DNA of 64,000 bases from Bacillus_BD oryzisoli (GTDB lineage Bacteria; Bacillota; Bacilli; Bacillales; Cytobacillaceae), in NCBI RefSeq assembly GCF_036670025.1, contig NZ_CP137640.1, positions 3,754,001-3,818,000 of the forward strand, given 5' to 3'. The number at the start of each line of letters is the position of its first letter. Position 1 is the first letter of the stretch. Under the pieces are notes generated by a model that made no database searches, was not told the DNA's origin, and saw nothing but the letters and a program-made list of their open reading frames with translations. This document shows positions 44,276 to 52,494 of the stretch, in pieces. Position numbers and translations under genes: made by a program.

Positions 44276-44727
44276 ATAAATTCCCTCCTAAATCTCATCC
44301 ATAAAAAGTAAGAAACGAGCAACGTAAAAGAATTCTCAATAAAAGAATAGACAATATTCCACTTTACCTCATGATAAACTCCCATTTTGAGCAAAGCATA
44401 TTCATTAAGAATGAAAATGAATATTGCCACAAAAAGAATGGTATATTTTGCCTTTTTTCGATTGAACCTCAACGAAATCTCAAAAAAGATCACTGTCAAA
44501 AGCGGAAGTAAAATTAACCTATCATTTGCATAAGTCCAAAAATCCCCTATTTTCGTTGAGATTTTTATCCAAGTTAAATTCACGTATATGATCCAAGATA
44601 ACGGGTGCATGAGCAGCCATACGACAAGCCAGATAAAAATGATTTCAAAAATATGCATTTTTTTAGTCGTTACACAAAAAGTAATCAAAATGAGTAGAGT
44701 GATGGAGGATAAAATGGATATATTCAT
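44272..44727 (-). CDS. CBO0543-family-like membrane protein
   Basis: This 151-residue membrane protein has about five hydrophobic segments (ITLLILITFCVTT, IIFIWLVVWLLM and others). GVYHEVKWNIVYSF near the end resembles the conserved loop of its neighbour. It has a 4-bp overlap with 43727-44275 and a 9-bp gap from the broken third member 44737-45258. Function unknown. Confidence 0.6.
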   Translation of the reverse strand: MNISILSSITLLILITFCVTTKKMHIFEIIFIWLVVWLLMHPLSWIIYVNLTWIKISTKIGDFWTYANDRLILLPLLTVIFFEISLRFNRKKAKYTILFVAIFIFILNEYALLKMGVYHEVKWNIVYSFIENSFTLLVSYFLWMRFRREFM

Positions 44728-44736
44728 AAACTCCCC

Positions 44737-45258
44737 TTATTTCAACAAGTTATGGGATAAATCAAAAATATTCCATAAAATAATAAGCCACGTAATGGAA
44801 TATGCCCAAGCTAACAGTGGTTTATAATGATGGACCCAAAGAATAACAAACATAACAAGATCAAAAATCAATGACCACCAAATTGTCCATCCGTGGAAAT
44901 GATGAATCAAATCATACTGAAGATTAATGGCTTCCATGATTATGTAAATGAAAACCAAAAAAAGAATCCAATAGATTTGCTTACTCTTTTCATTGGGAAA
45001 TTTCCCGAGATAAATCAAGATCGTAGAGGGATAGTTAACTGCCATGACAAGAAAATTGATCACTAAATGTCCAAACAAAATCTAATCTCCAAATATCGTT
45101 TCATGATATTCCTACATTCGGTAATCATGCAGTAAAGCGTTCTTTAAAAGATCCCCGCCGATAAAAAATAAGATGGTAGGATAATACATCCTCCAATTTA
45201 GCCAATCTCCCCATCTCATAGCTGCAAGTAAAAATAACAACGCATGGAAAAGATGCAT
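44737..45258 (-). pseudogene. CBO0543-family membrane protein with two in-frame TAG codons
   Basis: Reading from the ATG at 45258 (GGTGG upstream) gives a 173-codon frame: MHLFHALLFLLAAMRWGDWL...KNALLHDYRM, then TAG, EYHETIFGD, then TAG, ILFGHLVINFLVMAVNYPS and onward to the stop at 44737. Family members typically have Trp and Leu at these two places (RMWEYHETIFGDLI). Without the stops this would be a normal full-length member. The remaining 113-residue open part from the TTG at 45078 is probably not functional. Confidence 0.85.
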
Positions 45259-45435
45259 ATTGTAACCACCCAACTATTTTTCTTAATTATTATCATTATT
45301 TCTAAAGAGATAGGAATTAACCAAAGAAATTGTAAAAAGCGGCATAAGCAGTAGAAACTTCCTGTCAACACTCACTTTGTTCATCAAAACAAACTTTTTT
45401 AAATCTGCCTACTTCCTGAGAAAAAAGATAAAAGG

Positions 45436-45485
45436 AAAGGTGCCAGACACACAATCCACTATTGGGACGGTACCTGGCACCTTTT
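45436..45485 (-). terminator. terminator; GGTGCCAG-type hairpin
   Basis: AAAGGTGCCAG pairs with CTGGCACCTTT, followed by T on both sides. It lies 10 bp past the benzoate carrier stop and shares the GTGCCAGACAC arm with 21301-21344. Confidence 0.8.
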
Positions 45486-45494
45486 TCCTTCTAT

Positions 45495-46715
45495 TTACCC
45501 ATCTGCCTTTAATTTCATACCCAAATGCTCTTTTTCTAGTAAAAAGGTAACCATCAGACTTCCAATAATCGCCCACAATGGTGCGCTGATGTTGAAAAAA
45601 TTCACGCCTGACATGCCAATGATCAAAGCAAAAAAAGCACCCATTTGAAATTTACTGTCAGAAAAAGCGGTTTTCAGTGAATTAATTAGAACACCTAACA
45701 TGGCCAATCCAGCGATTACCGTCACGATTACGCTAGGCATGGCGATAACAAAAGGAACAACAAGGGATGCCAATAGTCCGTATCCCGCATAAATCACTCC
45801 ATTTAAGAACCCCGCTGCATACCGAACTTCTTTTTCTCCTACCTCTTTAGAAGCATTAATCGCCGTTGCTGGTCCCGCGATATTGATCGCATGAGCACCA
45901 AAGAAAGCAGCAATCACTCCGATAGCTGAACCGAAAATAGCCATGGCATTGTTCGGTGGATTGTACCCTTGAGCCATTAGAACTCCTGATGCCTGTGCAT
46001 TTTCAGAACAAATGATGAGTAATGCAAGTGGAATACTGATCGATACGATGGCTTCTATACTAAATACCGGCCAGATTACCTGCGGAAGGATAAAAGAACC
46101 TCCCATATCTTGAAATTGAAATGCATCCATAAAAAATGCCAACGAAATAGCCACTACTAAGGCTGATAATACAGGCGGTACCTTTTTGAAAAATCGTGAT
46201 GAAAGTAAAAATGCCAAAATCGCTGAACCTGCAAGAATGGGTGAAATTGTAATCGATGTGATCATATCTATCGCAAATCGAATCATCACACCAACAATCA
46301 TTCCCATAACAATTGGGATAGGCATCCACTTCATTAGTTTATCAATTAGGCCTGATAGACCGAGTAAAATGACAAGAATATTGGCGACGATATATGCTCC
46401 GATCGCTTCATTCAAAGAAAAATGGGTTAAAGACCCCGCCACTAAAACCGTTCCCGCAATCGTATAGGCACCTGTGATAGGCTGACGATACCTTAATGCC
46501 AGGTACATACCAAGTAATCCGCTGAAAAAATAAACAGCGAACAACCAACTGATTGTCTGTTCATACGTCAGACCGCCGCTCGTGGCAGCTCCAATAACAA
46601 TTAAAGCAGGTCCTGTACTGCCAAAAATAGAGGCCACGACCGCTGAACTCACGGTATTGATATTGATTGTATGGCGTAAATCCTTCAAATTCGTCAGGAA
46701 ATGATTCTCCTTCAT
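45495..46715 (-). CDS. benzoate/H+ symporter family protein (BenE)
   Basis: The ATG at 46715 (GGGAGGAAGCATCT upstream) gives 406 residues with about twelve helices. FGSTGPALIVIGAA, QPITGAYTIAGTVLV, MVGVMIRF-type segments and AFFGAHAINIAGPATAIN are BenE family features. Family members import benzoate, but no benzoate dioxygenase is nearby. The gene is divergent from the TetR regulator at 47059, which probably controls it. A role with the distant aromatic island is possible only if benzoate is an entry compound there. Confidence 0.85.
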   Translation of the reverse strand: MKENHFLTNLKDLRHTININTVSSAVVASIFGSTGPALIVIGAATSGGLTYEQTISWLFAVYFFSGLLGMYLALRYRQPITGAYTIAGTVLVAGSLTHFSLNEAIGAYIVANILVILLGLSGLIDKLMKWMPIPIVMGMIVGVMIRFAIDMITSITISPILAGSAILAFLLSSRFFKKVPPVLSALVVAISLAFFMDAFQFQDMGGSFILPQVIWPVFSIEAIVSISIPLALLIICSENAQASGVLMAQGYNPPNNAMAIFGSAIGVIAAFFGAHAINIAGPATAINASKEVGEKEVRYAAGFLNGVIYAGYGLLASLVVPFVIAMPSVIVTVIAGLAMLGVLINSLKTAFSDSKFQMGAFFALIIGMSGVNFFNISAPLWAIIGSLMVTFLLEKEHLGMKLKADG

Positions 46716-46903
46716 AGATGCTTCCTCCCATATTATATTTTGACTATGTATATTTAGTTTTATTTTTAAAATTTGAATATTTCGATTGAAGCAGTTCGCC
46801 AATAAACTCGATCGGAACACGAAAAATGGATAAATAGGATAGGACAGATTGTAATACATATCCAAACTACACATTATGACTATTAAAATACAAATATATT
46901 TCG

Positions 46904-46916
46904 AAACGATACGTTC
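46904..46916. promoter_or_regulatory. candidate TetR operator AACG-N3-CGTT
   Basis: The divergent region 46716-47058 (343 bp, AT-rich) has GAAACGATACGTTC with AACG/CGTT half-sites at 46905-46915, plus long AT tracts. It is short and only a candidate. Confidence 0.35.
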
Positions 46917-47058
46917 TGTTTTATATTATATATAAAAAGGGAATTTTTGCAATATTAATATCTTTATATTTTTCATTGAGTTTATAGTAACGGATTGTAT
47001 ACAATCATTGTAATGAGGTTGAACGTAGGAACAATATTCATGTAAGCGAGGAATGAAA

Positions 47059-47667
47059 ATGGCTGAAAAAAAACGATCGAAACAGCACTCACCTGGGAGA
47101 CCGCGAAGTGAGGCGTCTAAAACCGCAATTCTAGAAGCAACCGTTGAATTACTAGAAGAATCGGGATATGCAGCATTGACCATTGAAGCGATAGCTTCCC
47201 GTGCAGGTGTTGGCAAATCCACAATCTATCGCTGGTGGTCTAACAAAGATTTTGTTATTTTTGATGCTTTTCTGCTCTCGACCGAAACCACCTTATTCTT
47301 TCTTGAAGAAGGCTCACTTCGTGAAAATTTCCGGCAGCAGCTTCAAAGCCTTGCCACAACGTTGAACAGTGCCCTTGGACGAACAGTTGTTGGTCTTGTA
47401 GCAGGCAGCGGGGACAAATCAGAAATCGCCGCGGCCTTCCACAACCATTTTCTGAAATCCCGCCGAGAGGACGCTAAACGAGTGATAAAACGTGCCATTA
47501 CGGAGGGTGAAATCCAATTCACCCCTAATTTGGATATCGTGGCGGATATGTTCTATGGACCCGTCTACTATCGACTGCTTATTCAAAAGAAAAATGTTGA
47601 TTCCACTTTTATTGATACATTAGTAGATCAAGTAATGAAAAGTATTTGTGGGTCTGAGGTACGTTGA
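47059..47667 (+). CDS. TetR/AcrR-family regulator
   Basis: The second ATG (47059) is preferred, seven bases after GCGAGG. The 202-residue protein has a TetR helix-turn-helix (SKTAILEATVELLEESGYAALTIEAIASRAGVGKSTIYRWWSNK, split by the usual turn) and a C-terminal ligand domain of the TetR_C type. It is divergent from the BenE-type carrier gene and likely represses it until an aromatic ligand binds. Confidence 0.87.
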   Translation: MAEKKRSKQHSPGRPRSEASKTAILEATVELLEESGYAALTIEAIASRAGVGKSTIYRWWSNKDFVIFDAFLLSTETTLFFLEEGSLRENFRQQLQSLATTLNSALGRTVVGLVAGSGDKSEIAAAFHNHFLKSRREDAKRVIKRAITEGEIQFTPNLDIVADMFYGPVYYRLLIQKKNVDSTFIDTLVDQVMKSICGSEVR

Positions 47668-47732
47668 CTAGGTCTGATTTTCAATAAATCAAATTTAGGT
47701 CAATGTCCTTTCTTCAATCTAAAACAAATAAA

Positions 47733-47773
47733 AAGGGACCTCGTTGATTCTCGAAAGATTCACAAGGTCCCTT
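47733..47773. terminator. bidirectional terminator between tetR and the small gene
   Basis: AAGGGACCT pairs with AGGTCCCTT across a loop of about 23 bases. It lies in the convergent gap. Confidence 0.75.
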
Positions 47774-47806
47774 GCTATGAGATAATTTTCATTATTATAT
47801 TTCCCT

Positions 47807-47950
47807 TCAGTTTATCTTCTTTGATTTACACTCTTTGAATTGAGTCTGACTGCGAGGGTTCATTTGCTTCATTAGATACTTCAGGTATTGATTCAGGTCA
47901 AATTGATCATCCTTAATAAAATGTTTTAATACAGCTTTACTTTTTCTCAT
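47807..47950 (-). CDS. small basic protein of 47 residues, unrecognised
   Basis: ATG at 47950 is preceded by AAGGAGGAGAAA, an ideal ribosome site. The 47-codon frame (MRKSKAVLKHFIKDDQFDL...) ends with TGA and is rich in Lys and Gln. A promoter TTGAGT-N18-TATAAT (48107-48112 and 48083-48088, minus strand) lies about 130 bp upstream, with a cre-like palindrome between its two boxes. I do not recognise the protein. The promoter, ribosome site and downstream terminator together support a real gene. Confidence 0.7.
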   Translation of the reverse strand: MRKSKAVLKHFIKDDQFDLNQYLKYLMKQMNPRSQTQFKECKSKKIN

Positions 47951-48082
47951 TTTCTCCTCCTTCCCACGACTTTCGCTAATTTATTTCTTAGCCTGATAAA
48001 TTTAAAATAATATTTTATTATGGTACTAGCCCCACCTTCGCCGTAATACCATGATGGCCACGCGCGCCATTTCCCTGTGTTT

Positions 48083-48112
48083 ATTATAAGTGGAAACGTT
48101 TCCAGTACTCAA
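48083..48112 (-). promoter_or_regulatory. sigma-A promoter with cre-like palindrome TGGAAACGTTTCCA
   Basis: On the minus strand TTGAGT (48107-48112) and TATAAT (48083-48088) are 18 bp apart. The perfect 14-bp palindrome at 48091-48104 sits between them, resembles CcpA sites and would block the promoter. The ~130-nt leader to the 47-residue gene can fold (GGCGCGCGTGGCC; TGGTA/TACCA). Confidence 0.7.
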
Positions 48113-48186
48113 GGATTTCCGTACCTCATGTTTCGACAGGGTCTTTCTACAAGGTTTGAGGCTTTATTGGTTCAATCCATATCAGA

Positions 48187-48232
48187 AGCCGAAAAACATT
48201 CATGATTGTAGTCACCACAAGTGTTTTCGGCT
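48187..48232 (-). terminator. terminator of the 48231-48659 gene
   Basis: AGCCGAAAAACA pairs imperfectly with TGTTTTCGGCT. It lies at the gene's stop codon. Confidence 0.6.
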
Positions 48233-48659
48233 ATTTCATTAATAAGTAATAAAAAAATAGATGAATAAGGATTGACACGGCTACCACATTGTACCAATTA
48301 ATGACGAATTTAGTTTCTTTTGGCTGGATTACACCTAATGCGACGATATTCCAAAATAATTTAGAATAAAGCCACTTTCTTTTTTTTATATCTTTTGATT
48401 CTTTTAATTTTCTATTTTGAGTTCTTGCCCATACGATGACAATGATAATGTCAAGAACTGCTCCGATTGTAACAGCTATCATGACAAATTCGTTTGAAAC
48501 CTTCCACTTTCTCTTATTCTGTTTTTCCACTTCTTGTTGTTTTTCATATATTTCTAATGCATCTTTAAAGGTTGGATCCACTTCTTCTGAAATAATGGAT
48601 TCATTGATTTTAGGAAAATCAATGAATGTTACACTTGCAATGATGGAAAACATAAACAA
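48231..48659 (-). pseudogene. membrane protein with premature stop in first TM segment (or late-start gene)
   Basis: The 142-residue open frame has a second hydrophobic helix (VMIAVTIGAVLDIIIVIVW), a basic stretch and a C-terminal helix. Upstream in the same frame, GTG at about 48719 begins VSLPKKSNNLTLLFFAGY, then TAA, then LFMFSIIASVTFIDF. The stop sits in the middle of what looks like one continuous first membrane helix. No good ribosome site precedes the TTG/ATG codons at 48653-48659. I therefore read it as a disrupted gene, not certain. Family unrecognised. The intergenic 48720-49032 shows nothing else. Confidence 0.5.
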
Positions 48660-49032
48660 TTAATAGCCTGCAAAAAATAGGAGCGTCAGGTTGTTTGATT
48701 TTTTAGGAAGACTCACCTTTATCAACCTTCCTCTTTAAGTGTTTTAATTTTTTTCTCAAATGTAAAAACGCTTTTGTTTTCTTCCTTTATGGTGGCTAAT
48801 TCCTTTTCATTTATCTTACTATTTATCTACAAAATAAGTATACATTTCCAATTTTAAATCACTCTTAAGATTAACTTAATTGAAACTTACAAAAAAGTAT
48901 TGGGCACCATCCAAAAAATGTGAAAGGCAGCTTTTCTTAATCGATCGTTACCTGCTTAATATTCTCGTTAGCAATGTGAGTCATTGCCTTTTCTCCTAAA
49001 GGGTCTTGAAATTGAATGATGTAAAATACTCC

Positions 49033-49482
49033 TTAGGACGTTCCATTGACCTCAAAACGAAGTCCTTCCCCCACATCTTTTATTCCATAATAACCAACGA
49101 CATTCTTGGACAATTTCACCTCATTTTCTATGAACATTGTTTTATATTTCTCTTCATTTTGAAAATGATACTCTGTTTTAGATTGGATGATATTCAATTC
49201 CTGTTTTTCTTGTTCATTCAAGTGTCGAATCACAATCTTGTGCGTTTTCTCCTCTTCAAAATTTACAGTATGCAAATCGTAGCTTTTCTTCTGTACATCA
49301 AACGGCAATTTCTTTACATCAGGAATCTTCATTCCTGATTCTTCTTTGACCGTTTCGTATCCGGCATCATAACGGATACTAGAACTCGTTGCCGCTTTGC
49401 CTTCTAGAGTGAATGTTAGGAGACAAAGCAGTAGAAGAGCCAGAAATAAACCAGCTATTACGAACATATCTTTTTTTCCCAT
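49033..49482 (-). CDS. hypothetical secreted or membrane-anchored protein
   Basis: This 149-residue protein has an N-terminal hydrophobic anchor or signal (MFVIAGLFLALLLLCLLTF, ~6-24) followed by AATSSS, a possible cleavage site. A hydrophilic domain without cysteines or known motifs follows. I do not recognise the family. It is divergent from the lipoprotein gene at 49710 and transcribed alone. Confidence 0.55.
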   Translation of the reverse strand: MGKKDMFVIAGLFLALLLLCLLTFTLEGKAATSSSIRYDAGYETVKEESGMKIPDVKKLPFDVQKKSYDLHTVNFEEEKTHKIVIRHLNEQEKQELNIIQSKTEYHFQNEEKYKTMFIENEVKLSKNVVGYYGIKDVGEGLRFEVNGTS

Positions 49483-49709
49483 TAGAAAACTCCCATAGAC
49501 ATGTTTACTCTTACAAAGGGGGAAACAGTTATTTGATTATTCAAAAATTTGCATATGATCTTCATGCAGGCCAAATACTTCCTTACTTTTCTTCGCTTCC
49601 CTGCTATAGTAGAATAAGATGAACCATGAAAGATATATAATTGAAGACTGTTACTTGAGTTTTTCTTACTAGTTGTTGGTTTAAAGTATGTTTTTTTAAG
49701 AGGAGAATC

Positions 49710-50027
49710 ATGATTAGAAAACTTTTTTTATCATTATTAACTTTATTCTTAATTTCCACGTTATTTGCATGTAACAAAACAGAAGTAAACGAGAAATCCT
49801 ATGCGGAATACTGGAATGAACTGGACATGAACCAAAAACAATGGATCGTTGCAACTGAATTGGAGAAGTTAAAAGCCATTGGATATACCGTAATTGTAGA
49901 AGAATATTATTTTATTGATAGGTTGGATGTTTACTATAACGACAACCCTCCCGGCGATTTACCAGTGCCCAAAGCTTTAAAGAAAATAGGATTTTCTACC
50001 GGAACGTTACAAATGTCAGCCAAATGA
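49710..50027 (+). CDS. small lipoprotein
   Basis: This 105-residue protein has a lipoprotein signal with lipobox LFAC (Cys21) and an AAGAGGAG ribosome site. The mature part (YAEYWNELDMNQKQWIVATELEKLKAIGYTV...) has no motif I recognise. It is expected on the outer face of the membrane. The long hairpin at 50034-50096 follows and acts as terminator. Confidence 0.7.
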   Translation: MIRKLFLSLLTLFLISTLFACNKTEVNEKSYAEYWNELDMNQKQWIVATELEKLKAIGYTVIVEEYYFIDRLDVYYNDNPPGDLPVPKALKKIGFSTGTLQMSAK

Positions 50028-50033
50028 TGCATG

Positions 50034-50096
50034 GGGACGGTTCTGCTTCCTTTTATGGAAAATACTTACCATAAAAGGAAGCAAGAGAACCGTCCC
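50034..50096 (+). repeat. long hairpin GGGACGGTTCT-GCTTCC... (dispersed element)
   Basis: GGGACGGTTCT pairs with AGAACCGTCCC, and inside it GCTTCCTTTTATGG pairs with CCATAAAAGGAAGC, giving about 25 paired bases. It is related to 59697-59717 and 60670-60725. Confidence 0.75.
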
Positions 50097-50207
50097 TTTG
50101 CTTCCAAAAAGGTCTTGCACTTTAATTATTATTTTAATAGAATGAATTTATCATTATTCTTTATTCCGCTAAATAAATAAAGTAATAAATTGTTAAAGGA
50201 GATTAAT

Positions 50208-51038
50208 ATGAAAAAAATTATTCTAACATTCTTATTTGCTGCACTTGTTGTAATCGTTGCAGCTTGTGGTACACAACCAGATTTACCGGAAAATTCAAAA
50301 GCCTCAGGGAATGATAGTGAAACGAGCGGGGATACACTTGCTCAAATAAAGGAAAAAGGTGTGCTTACGATTGGTGTGGATGATACATTCCCTCCAATGG
50401 AATATCGTAATGATAAAAATGAATTAGTTGGTTATGATATTGAATTTGCTGAAGCACTTGGGAAAGAGCTTGGTGTAAAAGTAAAATTTGTTCCATCTGC
50501 ATGGGATGGAATCCTTCCAGGCTTGGATGCCAAACGATTTGATATCGTTCTTTCTTCTATGAATATAACGGAGGAAAGAGAAAAAGAAGTGGACTTTGTT
50601 AAATATTTCGGTGCTGGGCAAATTATCGCAGTGGCATCAGGAAATCCTTTAAATATCCAATCAGTTGAAGACTTAAAAGGAAAAGTTGTCGGTGTTCAAA
50701 TGGCATCTACTGGTGAAACAGCAGCTGAATCGATTGAAGGAATTAAAGAAATTAAAAAGTATAACACCAATACAGATGTTTTTAATGATATGGGTCTTGG
50801 CCGTGTTGACGCTGCTGTTATCGGAGAAATGGTTGGACGTTATTATATGACGACAAAACCTGGTGCATTTGAAGTGGTAGGAGAATCATTCCAAGTACAG
50901 CCAATGGGCATTGCAGTTCGCAAAAGTGATCCTGAGCTTAGCGATGCATTAGAAAAAGCTGTACAAACACTTAAAGACAACGGAACTTTAAAAGAGATCA
51001 GCCAAGAATGGTTCGAAGCTGATATTACACAAAAATAA
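50208..51038 (+). CDS. amino-acid ABC transporter, substrate-binding lipoprotein (YxeM-like)
   Basis: The ATG at 50208 (AAAGGAGATTAAT upstream) gives 276 residues. A lipobox VAAC (Cys20) is followed by the SBP family 3 pattern: GVLTIGVDDTFPPMEYRNDKNELVGYDIEFAEALGKEL, LPGLDAKRFDIVLSSMNIT and a C-terminal LKDNGTLKEISQEWF. It binds a polar amino acid or derivative outside the membrane. It forms one operon with permease, ATPase and M20 amidohydrolase genes, the gene order of the B. subtilis yxeMNOP segment. Confidence 0.9.
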   Translation: MKKIILTFLFAALVVIVAACGTQPDLPENSKASGNDSETSGDTLAQIKEKGVLTIGVDDTFPPMEYRNDKNELVGYDIEFAEALGKELGVKVKFVPSAWDGILPGLDAKRFDIVLSSMNITEEREKEVDFVKYFGAGQIIAVASGNPLNIQSVEDLKGKVVGVQMASTGETAAESIEGIKEIKKYNTNTDVFNDMGLGRVDAAVIGEMVGRYYMTTKPGAFEVVGESFQVQPMGIAVRKSDPELSDALEKAVQTLKDNGTLKEISQEWFEADITQK

Positions 51039-51101
51039 AAAAACATAACGGATAAAGCGGACAACCGGTTTATCCGTTTTATTTTAAAAGGAGCGTAAGA
51101 A

Positions 51102-51764
51102 ATGAACGAATTCATATCGTTTTCTGCCACCTACCTGCCCTATCTTTTACAAGGTGCACTCATTACAATAGAAATCGCAGTCATCTCCGTCCTCTGTGGA
51201 AGTATTCTAGGAATTTTGGTCGGACTTGGACGAGTTTCAAGGAACCCTATTTTCTCCCAGATTAGTAGATTTTATATTTGGGTCATTCGCGGAACCCCTC
51301 TTTTGTTACATTTATTTATCGTCCATTTTGCCATTCCATCTGTCTTCCCTGCCCTTACGATGCCACCGTTTGTTTCAGCCTGTATTGCATTGTCCATCAA
51401 TGCGGCAGCCTATATTGCGGAAATTGCCCGCGGTGCCATTGAGTCGATTGATAGGGGACAAACAGAAGCGGCACGTTCACTTGGGTTAAGTTCAAGTCAA
51501 GCGATGAGACGAATCATCATCCCGCAGGCCTTTCGCCGGATGCTGCCGCCTTTAGGAAATGAATTTATCGCTTTAATTAAAGAGTCATCCCTTGTTTCAA
51601 CCATTGCCTTGTATGATTTACTCCGTACCGGACAACAAATTATTAGCAGTACGTACCGTTATATGGAAGTCTTTTTACTTGTCGGTATCATTTATCTATT
51701 TTTAACAACCATCATGTCTTACATCGTGAAGAAAATTGAGAAGAAAGTGGGTGCATATGAATGA
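51102..51764 (+). CDS. amino-acid ABC transporter permease (HisM/YxeN type)
   Basis: This 220-residue protein has about five membrane helices and the EAA loop (IDRGQTEAARSLGLSSSQAMRRIIIPQAFRRMLPP) that contacts the ATPase. It has an AAAAGGAGCG ribosome site and overlaps the ATPase gene by 4 bp. Single permease genes in this family act as homodimers. It is the second gene of the operon. Confidence 0.92.
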   Translation: MNEFISFSATYLPYLLQGALITIEIAVISVLCGSILGILVGLGRVSRNPIFSQISRFYIWVIRGTPLLLHLFIVHFAIPSVFPALTMPPFVSACIALSINAAAYIAEIARGAIESIDRGQTEAARSLGLSSSQAMRRIIIPQAFRRMLPPLGNEFIALIKESSLVSTIALYDLLRTGQQIISSTYRYMEVFLLVGIIYLFLTTIMSYIVKKIEKKVGAYE

Positions 51765-52483
51765 TCTCATGCAAAAATGTTGTCAAAACGTTCAATGATC
51801 TCGAAGTGTTAAAAGGCATTGATTTAGACGTTGCAGCCGGTGAAGTTGTGGTTATCATCGGTCCAAGTGGTTCTGGAAAAAGTACCTTTCTTCGCTGCAT
51901 GAATTATTTAGAAACCCCTAATAACGGAACTATTACCATTAATGGAAAAGTAATCGAACCAAAGGAAGCCTCATTAAATCAACTGCGCCAGGAAATCGGC
52001 ATGGTGTTTCAGCAATTTAACCTTTTCCCTCATATGACAGTGATGGGGAATGTCATTGAAGCGCCTGTTCTGTTAAAGAAAATGACAAAGGATCAGGCGA
52101 AAGCAAAAGGCATGGAGCTTCTACAAAAAGTAGGACTAGCTGAAAAAGCAAATGAGTATCCGAACCGATTATCAGGCGGACAAAAACAACGGGTAGCCAT
52201 TGCCAGAGCATTAGCCATGGAGCCAAAAATTATGTTGTTTGATGAACCAACCTCTGCCCTTGACCCTGAATTAGTCGGTGAAGTTCTATCCGTTATGAAG
52301 CAGTTAGCCAAAGAAGGAATGACCATGGTGGTTGTTACCCATGAAATGGGCTTTGCCAAGGAAGTAGCGGATCGTGTAATCTTTATGGATGGCGGTTATA
52401 TTGTTGAAGAAGGAACCCCGGAAGAAATTTTCGAACGGCCAACACATGAAAGAACAAAAGAATTTTTAGGTCATTTGAAATAG
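51761..52483 (+). CDS. amino-acid ABC transporter ATP-binding protein (GlnQ/YxeO type)
   Basis: This 240-residue ABC ATPase has Walker A GPSGSGKST, Q-loop FQQFNLFPHM, signature RLSGGQKQR, Walker B IMLFDEPTSALD and switch His in VVVTHEM. The 4-bp overlap with the permease and 11-bp gap to the amidohydrolase show tight coupling. Confidence 0.95.
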   Translation: MISCKNVVKTFNDLEVLKGIDLDVAAGEVVVIIGPSGSGKSTFLRCMNYLETPNNGTITINGKVIEPKEASLNQLRQEIGMVFQQFNLFPHMTVMGNVIEAPVLLKKMTKDQAKAKGMELLQKVGLAEKANEYPNRLSGGQKQRVAIARALAMEPKIMLFDEPTSALDPELVGEVLSVMKQLAKEGMTMVVVTHEMGFAKEVADRVIFMDGGYIVEEGTPEEIFERPTHERTKEFLGHLK

Positions 52484-52494
52484 GAGTGTCAAAT

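Noticed and set aside
44737..45258. TAG codons read as pyrrolysine
   Set aside because: Bacillaceae are not known to have the pyrrolysine system and the positions correspond to Trp and Leu in relatives.
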